From the NCBI GenBank assembly GCA_034668785.1, contig JAXDOS010000030.1, positions 1 to 17,092 on the forward strand: a stretch of DNA of 17,092 nt, written 5' to 3'. Below the pieces are notes generated by a model that saw nothing but the letters and a program-made list of their open reading frames with translations, was not told the origin of the DNA and did not search any database. The DNA comes from CANKHA01 sp034668785. Its GTDB lineage: Bacteria > Pseudomonadota > Alphaproteobacteria > Rhizobiales > Xanthobacteraceae. How positions within the stretch are numbered: position 1 is the first letter of the stretch; each line of letters starts with the position of its first letter. Below, piece by piece: positions 8,327 through 16,139 of this stretch. The position numbers and the translations under genes were made by a program.

Positions 8327-10219
8327 TCACGAACGCGTTCCTGTCTTCGCCGCTTTCGCCGCATCCCACCACCAGATGGTTGGAAAAGCGGCCTGGCTGG
8401 CGTATTTCGGTAACAGGTCCGGATGACTAAAACGATCCCATCGGGCCGTACGATCCTTGTCGTAGTTGAATTGCGGAACGACATAGTGGTTCCACAACAG
8501 AACCCGGTCGAGCGCCTTGACCGCGGCGGCAAGTTCCTCGCGATCCTTGGCGAAAACGACGCGGTCTATCAGCGTATCGACGGCCGGATTCTTGATGCCG
8601 ATGTAATTGAATGAACCGGGCCTGTCCGCTGACTGCGAACTCCAGAAGTCGCGCTGTTCGTTGCCGGGTGTCAGTGATTGCGGCCATACGCTCACGGTGA
8701 TATCGAAATCCCAATTCCGCATCCGGTTCTGGTATTGCGCGTCATCGACGATGCGCAGATTCATTTCGATGCCGAGCCTCTCCAGCGACGGCTTATAGAA
8801 GATAGCGAAGCGCTCAAAGGCGGGATCCTGCACCAGGAACTCGGCGGTAAACGGCTCGCCGGTCTTGGCGTTAACCAGCCGCCGGTTGCGGATTTCGTAC
8901 CCAGCCTCCTTAAGCAGACGGGCACCTTCGCGCAGATTGTTGCGCACCGCTTCCGGATTTCCCCCGACGGGATTCGTATAGACGGTCGTAAACACCTCCG
9001 CCGGCACCTGTTCGCGCACAGTCTGGAGAATCTCCAGCTCCTTGCCTTGCGGCAGACCGGACGAGGCAATCTCGAGGCCATCGAAATAGCTGCCGATACG
9101 TTTGTATTGTCCAAAGGACAACTGCTTGTTCATTTCCTCGAAATCGTAGGCGAAGTTGAAAGCGCGCCGTACCCGCGGATCTTTGAACTTGTCGCGCCGG
9201 ATATTGAAAGCAAAACCCTGCATGCGGCCTTCACTGCGAATGGGAAATTCCTCCAGCAGCACCCGCTTTTCTTTCACAGCGGGAAAGTCGTAGGCCGTGG
9301 CCCAATTTTTTGCGCTGTTCTCATATTGCCAATCGAGCTGGTCGCCCTTGAAGCCTTCGAGCGCGATGCTCAAATCGCGAAAATATTCGAACCGCATTTC
9401 ATCGAAATTGTCGCGTCCGATATTGACGTTGATATCTTTGCCCCAATAGTCCGGCACGCGCTCGTAAACGATCCTGCGGCCGGCTTCGAAGCTTTTCATC
9501 CGGTAAGCGCCGTTGCCGAGCGGCGGCTCCAGCGAGGTGACGGTGATGTCGCGCTTGTTGCCGGATGCGTCAGTGCCTTCCCACCAATGCTTCGGCAGGA
9601 CAAGAAGCTGCCCGACAATGAGCGGCAGTTCGCGGTTGCCGGGGCTGTCGAATGTGAAGGTAACTTCGCGCTCGCCGGTTTTTTCCGCCTTCGTCACATG
9701 CCGGTAATACGAGTTGTACATCGGACTTTGCTTCTTGAGGATATCGAAAGAGAAGATCACATCTTCCGGCGTCACCGGCTTCCCGTCATGCCATCTCGCC
9801 TCCGCGCGCAAGCGGTAAGCCGCGGATGAATAATCGGCAGGATATCTCAGGGCCTCGGCCAACAGCCCATAGGCGTTCGATACCTCATCCAGCGCATCCA
9901 CCATCAAGGTATCGAAAAGCAGGCCGAGGCCGAGCCCGGCCGTACCCTTCAACCCGGCGACGGCCACATTGAAATTGTCAAAGGTGCCGTTCCCGACGAG
10001 ACGCACGACGCCGCCTTTCGGTGCATTGGGATTGACGTAGTCGAAATGCTTGAAGCCCGCCGGATAATGCACGTCTCCAAATGTCGAAAAGCCGTGCCGC
10101 CAAGCGTCTGCCTCTGCAATGCCCTGCGCCGCGAGCGGCGTCGCGCCGATGATGCTTAAGCTGGGCGCGGCGAGGGCAAAAACGCCGGTTTGCAAGATGG
10201 TGCGGCGGGTCAAATTCAA
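8327..10219 (-). CDS. yejA: Periplasmic peptide-binding protein, first of a tandem pair (YejA-like, SBP_bac_5 family)
   Basis: First gene of the transporter operon, about 630 residues, with a Tat signal (NLTRRTILQTGVFALAAPSL, then a likely cut near LAAQG). The mature part shares with its neighbour the motifs HGFSTFGDVHYP and FKHFDYVNPNAPKGG, and the conserved C-terminal W-rich end (TIWWWDAAKAAK against TWWYDAAKAAK). It is therefore a paralogue from an old duplication, now clearly diverged. The start is TTG at 10219, because AGGAG lies 7 nt upstream; the TTG at 10225 has only 1 nt spacing. No ATG is available near the signal peptide. The gene is divergent from the S9 peptidase and probably carries the operon promoter in the 195-bp gap. 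Calling this copy YejA rather than its neighbour is a guess from position. Confidence 0.88.
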   Translation of the reverse strand: MNLTRRTILQTGVFALAAPSLSIIGATPLAAQGIAEADAWRHGFSTFGDVHYPAGFKHFDYVNPNAPKGGVVRLVGNGTFDNFNVAVAGLKGTAGLGLGLLFDTLMVDALDEVSNAYGLLAEALRYPADYSSAAYRLRAEARWHDGKPVTPEDVIFSFDILKKQSPMYNSYYRHVTKAEKTGEREVTFTFDSPGNRELPLIVGQLLVLPKHWWEGTDASGNKRDITVTSLEPPLGNGAYRMKSFEAGRRIVYERVPDYWGKDINVNIGRDNFDEMRFEYFRDLSIALEGFKGDQLDWQYENSAKNWATAYDFPAVKEKRVLLEEFPIRSEGRMQGFAFNIRRDKFKDPRVRRAFNFAYDFEEMNKQLSFGQYKRIGSYFDGLEIASSGLPQGKELEILQTVREQVPAEVFTTVYTNPVGGNPEAVRNNLREGARLLKEAGYEIRNRRLVNAKTGEPFTAEFLVQDPAFERFAIFYKPSLERLGIEMNLRIVDDAQYQNRMRNWDFDITVSVWPQSLTPGNEQRDFWSSQSADRPGSFNYIGIKNPAVDTLIDRVVFAKDREELAAAVKALDRVLLWNHYVVPQFNYDKDRTARWDRFSHPDLLPKYASQAAFPTIWWWDAAKAAKTGTRS

Positions 10220-10251
10220 CGCCAAACTCCTGGGGAGGCCGTGGTCGGCCC

Positions 10252-10264
10252 GGTCGTTACGACC
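10252..10264. promoter_or_regulatory. Perfect palindrome, candidate operator in the divergent gap
   Basis: GGTCGT-T-ACGACC has perfect 6-bp arms about a single base. It lies about 33 bp upstream of the first binding-protein start and about 13 bp from an ATTATG (- strand CATAAT) that could be a -10 box at 10277-10282. It could bind a dimeric repressor or lie in the 5' leader. No regulator gene is in the window. Confidence 0.35.
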
Positions 10265-10414
10265 AAAGTCTTTAGGATTATGTCTGTTTTGGGATAGGCC
10301 GCCAGTCTTCAGGCTAGGGCAAGCCTTTACTTTGGTATCATGGGCGGCGCTGCCAAGCGATGACTCCGACTATTTGTGCATGATAAGCTGAACTCGCGTT
10401 CAGGGGGTGGAGTC

Positions 10415-12436
10415 ATGCATTCGAACCATTGGAACCGTCGCCGTTTTCTCAGCCGCGCCGCCATGCTGGCCGGCCTGCCGCTTGTCGGGCTCGGCCCGCG
10501 CATTGCCTTTGCGGCGGGTGAGCCGGAGCTTCCCGCCCGGCGCGTGTTTTTCGACAATCCGGATTACGGCAGCGTCCACCTGAGTCCGAACGGTCAACAT
10601 CTCACCTATCTGGCGCCCATCAATGGTGTTCGCAATTTATGGCTGGCTTCGCCTGACAATCCGCGGGCGGGAAAGCCGATCACGCACGCGACCGACCGCA
10701 GCATTTCAGGTTTCTACCAATGGGCTCACACCAACCGTCATGTCGTTTTCTTTCAGGAGCGTGACGGCGATGAGAACTGGCGCGCCTCAACGGTAGACAT
10801 TGTGACCGGCGCCGTGGTGCCGCTGACGCCGGAAAAGGGCGTCAAGGCGCTGCATCAGGAATCCGATTACCGCTTTCCCGAGGAGATGCTGTTTCGCCAT
10901 AACCAGCGCGACAAGAAATTTTTCGATCTCTACCGGATCAACGTGGTCACCGGCCAAAGCGAGTTTCTTTTCGAAAACCGCGAATATGCCAGTGTCATGA
11001 CCGACGGCAGCTTCCGCCTGCGGCTTGCGGAGCGGCTCACTGCCAACGGCAATGCTGAATATTTCGAGTTCAAGCCCGACGGCACTTGGCAGCCCTTCAC
11101 CACGGTGCCGCTATCGGATTTGGATTCCACGCAGTTGATCGACTTCAGCGAGGACGGCAAGACGCTCTATCTGATCGACTCGCGCGGGCGCGACAAAGCG
11201 GCGCTGTTCGCGATGGATATGGCGACCCGGCAAACCAAGCTGCTCGCCGAGGACGACGAAGCCGACATCGTCGGCGTTCAGTTCGAGCCGAAGACCCGGC
11301 GCCCGCTTGGCGCGGTCGCGGTGAAGGACCGGACGCGTTGGCACCCTATTGATGCATCGCTGAAAGAAGAGTTGGCACGTTTCGCCGGCTACGGCCCGGG
11401 GGATATCGAGTTCACCAGCCGCAGTCTCGATAACAGCAAGGCCACCGCGTTCTTTAATCGCGACGCCGCCAGCGGCGAATATGCGCTGCTCGATCGCGCA
11501 ACCGGAAAAGTGCAGCCGCTGTTCAAACAACGCGCCGCGCTGGAACATGTGGCGCTGCAGCCGATGCAGCCGGTCGTGATCCCCTCGCGCGACGGGCTGT
11601 CGCTCAACGGCTACCTGACCATGCCGGCCCCGGAGCCCGGATCATCCGCGAAATTACCATTGGTTCTGGTGATCCATGGCGGCCCTTATGCCCGCGACAA
11701 CTGGGGCTTTAACGGAACGCATCAATGGCTCGCCAGCCGCGGCTATGCGGTGCTGAGCGTCAACTACCGGGGCTCGACCGGCTTCGGCAAAGCCTTCGTC
11801 GCCGCCGCCGACCGTGAATGGGGCGGCAAGATGCACGACGACCTGATCGACGGGGTGAATTGGGCGGTCGGTCGCGGCTTTGCCGATCCGAAACGCGTTG
11901 GATTCTATGGCGGCAGCTACGGCGGCTATTCGGCGCTGATGGCGGCGACCAAGACGCCCGATGTCTTCGCCTGCATCGTCGATCTGTTCGGCATCTCCAA
12001 CCTGCTGACCTTCATGGATACCATCCCGCCCTATTGGGGTCCGTGGATCAGCGTTTGGAAAAATCGCATTGCCGATCCCGCGACCGAGGCCGGCCGCGAA
12101 TTCCTGCGCGAGCGCTCGCCGCTCACCCATATCGATCGGGTGTCGAAGCCCCTCCTGATCGCTCAGGGGATGCAGGACGTGCGCGTGGTCGCCGCCGAAT
12201 CCGAGCAGATGGTGACTGCGCTGAAGACCCGGGGCGTGCCGGTCACCTACGTGACTTTCCCGGACGAGGGCCATGGCTTCGTGCGGCCGGAGAACCGGCT
12301 GGCCTTCTTCGCCGTCGCCGATGCGTTCCTGGCCAAGCACCTTGGCGGACGCTATCAGCCGGTCGGCGGGGACTTCGCCGGATCGACGCTCAAGGTCGAG
12401 ATCGGCGGCGAGCTGGTGCCTGGCCTGACGAAGTAG
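10415..12436 (+). CDS. Tat-exported S9 family (prolyl oligopeptidase/acylaminoacyl peptidase-type) serine peptidase
   Basis: Serine peptidase of about 673 residues. The N-terminus MHSNHWNRRRFLSRAAMLAG is a twin-arginine signal ending near AFAAG, so the enzyme should fold in the cytoplasm and act in the periplasm or outside. Residues about 40-400 contain the repeated strand patterns of a beta-propeller (for example VHLSPNGQHLTYLAP and LIDFSEDGKTLYLIDSRG). From about 410 there is an alpha/beta hydrolase domain with S501 in GGSYGGY, D588 in MQDVRVV and H620 in EGHGF, a complete triad. The ATG at 10415 is preferred over 10376 because it starts the Tat signal and follows a G-rich AGGGGGTGGAG stretch. 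Divergent placement next to a peptide importer suggests that it makes peptides for uptake. The S9 subfamily and the substrate are not certain. Confidence 0.9.
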   Translation: MHSNHWNRRRFLSRAAMLAGLPLVGLGPRIAFAAGEPELPARRVFFDNPDYGSVHLSPNGQHLTYLAPINGVRNLWLASPDNPRAGKPITHATDRSISGFYQWAHTNRHVVFFQERDGDENWRASTVDIVTGAVVPLTPEKGVKALHQESDYRFPEEMLFRHNQRDKKFFDLYRINVVTGQSEFLFENREYASVMTDGSFRLRLAERLTANGNAEYFEFKPDGTWQPFTTVPLSDLDSTQLIDFSEDGKTLYLIDSRGRDKAALFAMDMATRQTKLLAEDDEADIVGVQFEPKTRRPLGAVAVKDRTRWHPIDASLKEELARFAGYGPGDIEFTSRSLDNSKATAFFNRDAASGEYALLDRATGKVQPLFKQRAALEHVALQPMQPVVIPSRDGLSLNGYLTMPAPEPGSSAKLPLVLVIHGGPYARDNWGFNGTHQWLASRGYAVLSVNYRGSTGFGKAFVAAADREWGGKMHDDLIDGVNWAVGRGFADPKRVGFYGGSYGGYSALMAATKTPDVFACIVDLFGISNLLTFMDTIPPYWGPWISVWKNRIADPATEAGREFLRERSPLTHIDRVSKPLLIAQGMQDVRVVAAESEQMVTALKTRGVPVTYVTFPDEGHGFVRPENRLAFFAVADAFLAKHLGGRYQPVGGDFAGSTLKVEIGGELVPGLTK

Positions 12437-12442
12437 CGCCGT

Positions 12443-13126
12443 TTACTTCGGCGGCGGCGCCGGATGGCCTTGGGCATTGGGCTGCGCGCCGGAATTGCCC
12501 GGCTGCGGTTTTGCCGGCGCGGGAGCGGCGCCCGGTGCGGGTACCTGCCCGGCTGGCGCGCCACCTTGGGCTCCGCCCTGGTTCTCCGCCGCCTTCGGTA
12601 ACGGCACCGGGTTGTCGGCGAGCGTGCGCAGATAATCGATCACGTCGGCGCGCGCGGTGTCGCGCGGGATGCCGGCAAAGCTCATCGCCGTGCCGGGAAT
12701 ATAGGCCTGCGGGCCGGCGAGGAACTTGTTGAGCTCGTCGAAGCTCCAGTTACCCGGCTTGCCCTTCATCGCGGCTGAATAGTTGAAGCCCGGCTCCGAC
12801 GCGCGCGGCCGGTTCACCACGCCGTAAAGATTGGGGCCGACTTTCTTGGCGCCGCCCTTCTCGAAGCTATGGCAGGCCAGGCATGCCTTCGCGGAGTTTT
12901 GCCCGCGCTCGACGGAGGCGCTGGCCAGCAGCACTTCGATCGGCTGCGACGGCGCCGGCGCGGCGCCTTTATCCGCGCCCGGCTGTTCCGTCACCGCGAT
13001 ATTATACCCCGGCTTCGCCGGTTTCTGCGGAGCGAAAACGGCGCCGGCGGTGATGTTGAGCGCCAGCAGGATCAGGCAGGTGCCGAGCACGGCACCGAGG
13101 ATCTTGTTGAGTTCGAAGGAGTCCAT
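12443..13126 (-). CDS. cycM: Membrane-anchored c-type cytochrome (CycM-like) with Pro/Ala-rich tail
   Basis: Electron carrier of 227 residues. An uncleaved N-terminal membrane helix (about 9-31, ILGAVLGTCLILLALNITAG) and a linker are followed by a class I cytochrome c domain. Haem attaches at CLACH (C82, C85, H86), and the likely axial methionine is M148 in GTAMSFAG. In Bradyrhizobium, CycM of this design passes electrons from the bc1 complex to the aa3 oxidase. The ORF is open far upstream (to 14095) only because it is antisense to kdsB. The start is ATG at 13126, with GGAG 10 nt upstream. From about residue 178 the protein carries a low-complexity Pro/Ala/Gly/Gln tail that CycM homologues I remember do not need. 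It ends 6 nt from the convergent S9 peptidase stop, with no room for a separate terminator. Confidence 0.88.
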   Translation of the reverse strand: MDSFELNKILGAVLGTCLILLALNITAGAVFAPQKPAKPGYNIAVTEQPGADKGAAPAPSQPIEVLLASASVERGQNSAKACLACHSFEKGGAKKVGPNLYGVVNRPRASEPGFNYSAAMKGKPGNWSFDELNKFLAGPQAYIPGTAMSFAGIPRDTARADVIDYLRTLADNPVPLPKAAENQGGAQGGAPAGQVPAPGAAPAPAKPQPGNSGAQPNAQGHPAPPPK

Positions 13127-13198
13127 CGAAAATCGGCTCCGCGGCGGGAATGAGAGCGGAAACGGGAATGCTGCGGGCCGGGCGGCCCGCGCGCGGAG

Positions 13199-13227
13199 AG
13201 ATAGCCGGTTTGCCTCGCCCCTGGCAA
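13199..13227 (-). promoter_or_regulatory. Candidate promoter of the cytochrome c gene
   Basis: On the - strand, TTGCCA (13222-13227) and CTATCT (13199-13204) are separated by 17 bp. This fits the alphaproteobacterial housekeeping pattern reasonably well and lies about 70 bp upstream of the cytochrome start. Confidence 0.4.
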
Positions 13228-13252
13228 CCCGTAACTCGTCATAGGATCGCCC

Positions 13253-13395
13253 GTCATTCCGGGGCGCCGCGCTTCCGCGGCGAGCCCGGAATCCATAATC
13301 CCTATCCAGGGGATCACGCACGACTTTTCCAAAACAACCGCTTATCGTGATTATGGATTCCGGGCCCGGCCCTTTTTGGGCCGTCCCGGAATGAC
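13253..13395. repeat. Pair of inverted palindromic repeats between cycM and kdsB
   Basis: The left copy (13253-13300) and right copy (13349-13395) share, in opposite orientation, GTCATTCCGGG at the outer end and GCCCGGAATCCATAATC at the inner end. Each has its own central hairpin: CGCCGCG-CTTC-CGCGGCG (13265-13282) and GGCCC-TTTTT-GGGCC (13368-13382). The copies differ in the central hairpin but agree at the ends, which is the pattern of REP-type units in a BIME-like pair. The right copy ends about 16 nt before the kdsB start, so it forms most of the kdsB leader. Confidence 0.75.
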
Positions 13396-13411
13396 AAGGA
13401 TTGCGAGACGG

Positions 13412-14218
13412 ATGGCCGACAGCGACGTCCTCATCATCATCCCGGCCCGCATGGCCGCGACCCGGCTTCCCGGCAAACCGCTCGCCGATATCGCCGGCCA
13501 GCCGATGATCGTGCACGTGTTGCGCCGGGCGGAAGCGGCGGCGATTGGGGCGGTCGTGGTCGCCACGGATTCGGAAGAGATCGCGGCGGCAGTCCGCAAG
13601 GCCGGCGGCCGCGCGGTGATGACCCGCGCCGATCATGTTTCCGGCTCCGACCGCGTGTTCGAAGCCCTTGAGCAGGTCGATCCGCAAGGCCGCATCGCCA
13701 TCGTCGTCAATGTGCAAGGCGACCTGCCGACGCTGTCGCCGCAGGATATCCGCGCCGCGCTCGGGCCTCTCGCCGATCCGGCGGTCGACATCGCCACCAT
13801 CGCCGCCGAAATCACCGACCCGGCCGAACGCGGCAATCCCAACGTGGTCAAGGTGGTCGGCTCGCCGGTCGCGCCCATAACCCGCGAAGACCGGCGTCCC
13901 GCCCTGATGGCCCGCGAAGACGGGCGTCCCGCCCCGATGCGGCTGCGCGCGCTGTATTTCACCCGCGCGACGGCGCCTTCCGGCGATGGCCCGCTCTATC
14001 ATCACATCGGGCTTTATGCGTATCGCCGCGCCGCGCTCAAGCGCTTTGTCGCACTGCCGCCGTCGCCGCTGGAGCAACGCGAGAAGCTGGAGCAACTGCG
14101 CGCGCTGGAAGCCGGGATGCGCATCGATGTCGCTATTGTTGGAAGCGTGCCGCTCGGGGTGGATACGGCGGAGGAGTTGGAGAGGGCGCGGAAGAAGCTG
14201 GGGAAGGCCTCACACTGA
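13412..14218 (+). CDS. kdsB: 3-deoxy-manno-octulosonate cytidylyltransferase (CMP-Kdo synthetase)
   Basis: Activates Kdo with CTP to give CMP-Kdo, the donor for the inner core of lipopolysaccharide; cytoplasmic. The 268 residues contain the nucleotide-binding start IIIPARMAATRLPGKPL (8-24), ATDSEEI (51-57), HVSGSDRV (75-82), the metal-binding VQGDLPT (101-107), GNPNVVKVV (141-149), ALYFTRA (180-186) and HHIGLYAYRR. The ATG at 13412 starts the family N-terminus; the open frame upstream to 13376 lies in a repeat. The protein is about 20 residues longer than usual because residues 157-176 are a tandem duplicated decapeptide between GSPVAPI and RLRALYFTR. In related genomes I expect pheA next; here an AT-rich foreign-looking gene follows instead. 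A weak AAGGA at 13396-13400 is the only visible ribosome binding site. Confidence 0.93.
   Translation: MADSDVLIIIPARMAATRLPGKPLADIAGQPMIVHVLRRAEAAAIGAVVVATDSEEIAAAVRKAGGRAVMTRADHVSGSDRVFEALEQVDPQGRIAIVVNVQGDLPTLSPQDIRAALGPLADPAVDIATIAAEITDPAERGNPNVVKVVGSPVAPITREDRRPALMAREDGRPAPMRLRALYFTRATAPSGDGPLYHHIGLYAYRRAALKRFVALPPSPLEQREKLEQLRALEAGMRIDVAIVGSVPLGVDTAEELERARKKLGKASH
13880..13939 (+). repeat. In-frame 30-bp tandem repeat inside kdsB
   Basis: Two adjacent 30-bp units (13880-13909 and 13910-13939) agree at 27 of 30 positions. They encode TREDRRPALM and AREDGRPAPM. Each unit contains GCGAAGAC, then (C/G)GGCGTCCCGCC. The ACCGGCGTCCCGC/ACGGGCGTCCCGC core recurs as GGGCGTCCCG just after kdsB (14269-14278). 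Confidence 0.85.
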
Positions 14219-14224
14219 GGCATG

Positions 14225-14243
14225 TCCTCGGGCTTCCCGAGGA
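14225..14243 (+). terminator. Hairpin after kdsB, possible terminator
   Basis: TCCTCGGG-CTT-CCCGAGGA is a perfect 8-bp stem with a 3-nt loop, 6 nt after the kdsB stop. There is no T-run, so it would be an atypical or Rho-assisted terminator. The rest of the gap to 14423 holds no recognisable gene and becomes AT-rich from about 14350. Confidence 0.45.
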
Positions 14244-14423
14244 AGCGCGCCGTAGGTTTAGTGAAGGCGGGCGTCCCGAAGGATGGACCGAAGCCGGCGA
14301 GAAGTTCAGGGCAAGGGGAATGAGATGTTGTTCAGGCGGAAAAGGTGAAGGAGAGTAATAGGTATTGTAGCGTATCGCCTACCACGGTAGCTTAGATCAA
14401 ATTATTTATTGTGACGAAAAATT

Positions 14424-16097
14424 ATGAGCAAAAAGAAAAAAGGCCAGTTCAGCCGTTCTATAATTGGGCGAAATTTATCTATCGGCGCGATCGCCGCCGA
14501 AAATGATGATAATTATCTTTTCGATTGCTTTATCCACCTTCCGATTTTTGCTGAGATTACCGATTTGAATAACTCCAAATCAATTCTGCTCGGTAGAACA
14601 GGGTGCGGAAAGACTGCCATTCTCCGATACATAGAAGAGAAGATGCAGAACGTGTTTGCGATTGATCCCACTGAAATGGCTCTGGAGTACGTAGCCAGTT
14701 CAACAGCGATACGGCTGTTTGAAGAAAATGGGGTCGACATGAACCTCTTTTATCAGTTGCTATGGAAGCACGTAATTTGCGTTGAGATCATACGACAACG
14801 CTTTCACGTGAACTCAGAAGGAGAAAGTAGTTCCCTATTTATCAAGCTTTTCGACTATTTGCGAACAGACGAGAGAAAGCGAAAGGCTCTCGAGTATTTG
14901 CGTGATTGGGGCACAAAGTTGTGGGTAAATATCGACGAAAACATAAAGGAAATTACGCAGAAATTTGAAAACGAGTTACGCGTGGCCTTGGGCGCTAACG
15001 CGATGTTTGTTGAAGGTCAGGTAGCTGGAGGCGCCAAGTTCAGCGAAGAAATCAAAAAAGAAATCAAGGATCGGGGCACTGAGGTGGTCAGCAAGCTACA
15101 GATGGCGAAACTGACAGAAATAATTGATCTTCTCGCGGCATATGGTTTTGACGATCCGCAACAGAAATACTTTCTGCTGATTGATGGCATCGACAGCAAG
15201 TGGGCAGACGATTCGCTGCGATACAAGCTGATCCGCGCTCTTATCGAAACACTTAAGCGCTTCAGAAAAATCAGAAATCTCAAAATTGTGGTTGCGCTTC
15301 GCACTGACGTCCTCGAGCGCGCCCTGATGGAAACGAAGGATGCAGGCTATCAGCGCGAAAAATATGACGACATGATCTCCGAAATCGGATGGGAGGAAAA
15401 GGAGCTGCGGGCACTTGTAAATGAACGCATCAACCTTCTTTATCGACGCCAATATACCAAACAAAATGTTCGGTTTGAGGATTTGTTTCCATATAAGGTT
15501 GGCGCAACCGATCCGTTCAGATTCTTAATAGAAAGAACGCTCAGGCGCCCCCGCGATATTATAGCGTTTATCAATCAATGCCTCCAGGAGGGTGTCGATC
15601 AGACCGAAATTACTGCCAGGAATATTCGCGATGCCGAACTGGAGTATTCTCGGAAGCGGCTAAATGCGTTGGAGGAAGAATGGGGTTCAGTATATAAAAG
15701 TTTCGCTGCTCTGATCGACTTCATAAAGCAACAATCCGATACATTTGTCCTCTCCGGCGTGGCTACGAGAGATATTATGGAATATACCGCTCTTACAATA
15801 TCCGAAGGAGACCAAGATAACCGAGGAGACCTATTTCGCACAGCGAAAGAAGTGAAAGAATCATCCTCGATTGGCGCCATAACATCGCTAGCCAGAAAAA
15901 TCATAGAAGCGTTGTATAGAGTGGGCGCTGTAGCCATAAAAATGGATAGCAGTGAGCGATTCAGGTATTGCTATATCGACCAACCCATTATTGCGGCAAA
16001 TTCGATTCCAATGGATGCGAAAGTCCGGGTTCATCCTATGCTTCTTCGTGCATTAAACGTGCGCGAATCTGCGGACCGCCTTTCCGAGGCCCCATAG
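14424..16097 (+). CDS. P-loop ATPase, Sll1717/KAP-like, in an AT-richer accessory segment
   Basis: A 557-residue AAA/STAND-like ATPase. Walker A is GRTGCGKT at 57-64. Walker B is YFLLIDGID at 249-257, with D254 and D257 acidic. A sensor-like strand VVALRTDVLERAL follows, then WEEKELRALVNERI and RRPRDIIAFINQCLQ, the pattern I associate with the Sll1717-type P-loop ATPases. A charged segment lies at about 165-225 between Walker A and B. The C-terminal third (from about residue 430) looks like a winged-helix-type helical region. There is no membrane helix. Codon use is markedly more AT-rich than in the surrounding genes, and no clear ribosome binding site precedes the ATG, both consistent with transfer. 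Such ATPases often sit in defence loci, but no partner nuclease is visible here. The function is unknown; the ATPase call is firm and the family assignment moderate. Confidence 0.85.
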   Translation: MSKKKKGQFSRSIIGRNLSIGAIAAENDDNYLFDCFIHLPIFAEITDLNNSKSILLGRTGCGKTAILRYIEEKMQNVFAIDPTEMALEYVASSTAIRLFEENGVDMNLFYQLLWKHVICVEIIRQRFHVNSEGESSSLFIKLFDYLRTDERKRKALEYLRDWGTKLWVNIDENIKEITQKFENELRVALGANAMFVEGQVAGGAKFSEEIKKEIKDRGTEVVSKLQMAKLTEIIDLLAAYGFDDPQQKYFLLIDGIDSKWADDSLRYKLIRALIETLKRFRKIRNLKIVVALRTDVLERALMETKDAGYQREKYDDMISEIGWEEKELRALVNERINLLYRRQYTKQNVRFEDLFPYKVGATDPFRFLIERTLRRPRDIIAFINQCLQEGVDQTEITARNIRDAELEYSRKRLNALEEEWGSVYKSFAALIDFIKQQSDTFVLSGVATRDIMEYTALTISEGDQDNRGDLFRTAKEVKESSSIGAITSLARKIIEALYRVGAVAIKMDSSERFRYCYIDQPIIAANSIPMDAKVRVHPMLLRALNVRESADRLSEAP

Positions 16098-16139
16098 TTG
16101 CCGAGTATCGGGCGAGAATAGTCGCGCTCGTTTACAACC

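Noticed and set aside
12443..14095. Single 550-residue minus-strand ORF reaching across kdsB
   Set aside because: Only the part from 13126 onward encodes the cytochrome. The upstream part is antisense to kdsB and the repeat region, has no family resemblance, and the cytochrome membrane anchor starts cleanly at 13126.
14222..14323. 33-codon ORF just after kdsB
   Set aside because: It overlaps the kdsB hairpin and a repeat core, has no ribosome binding site and resembles nothing known.
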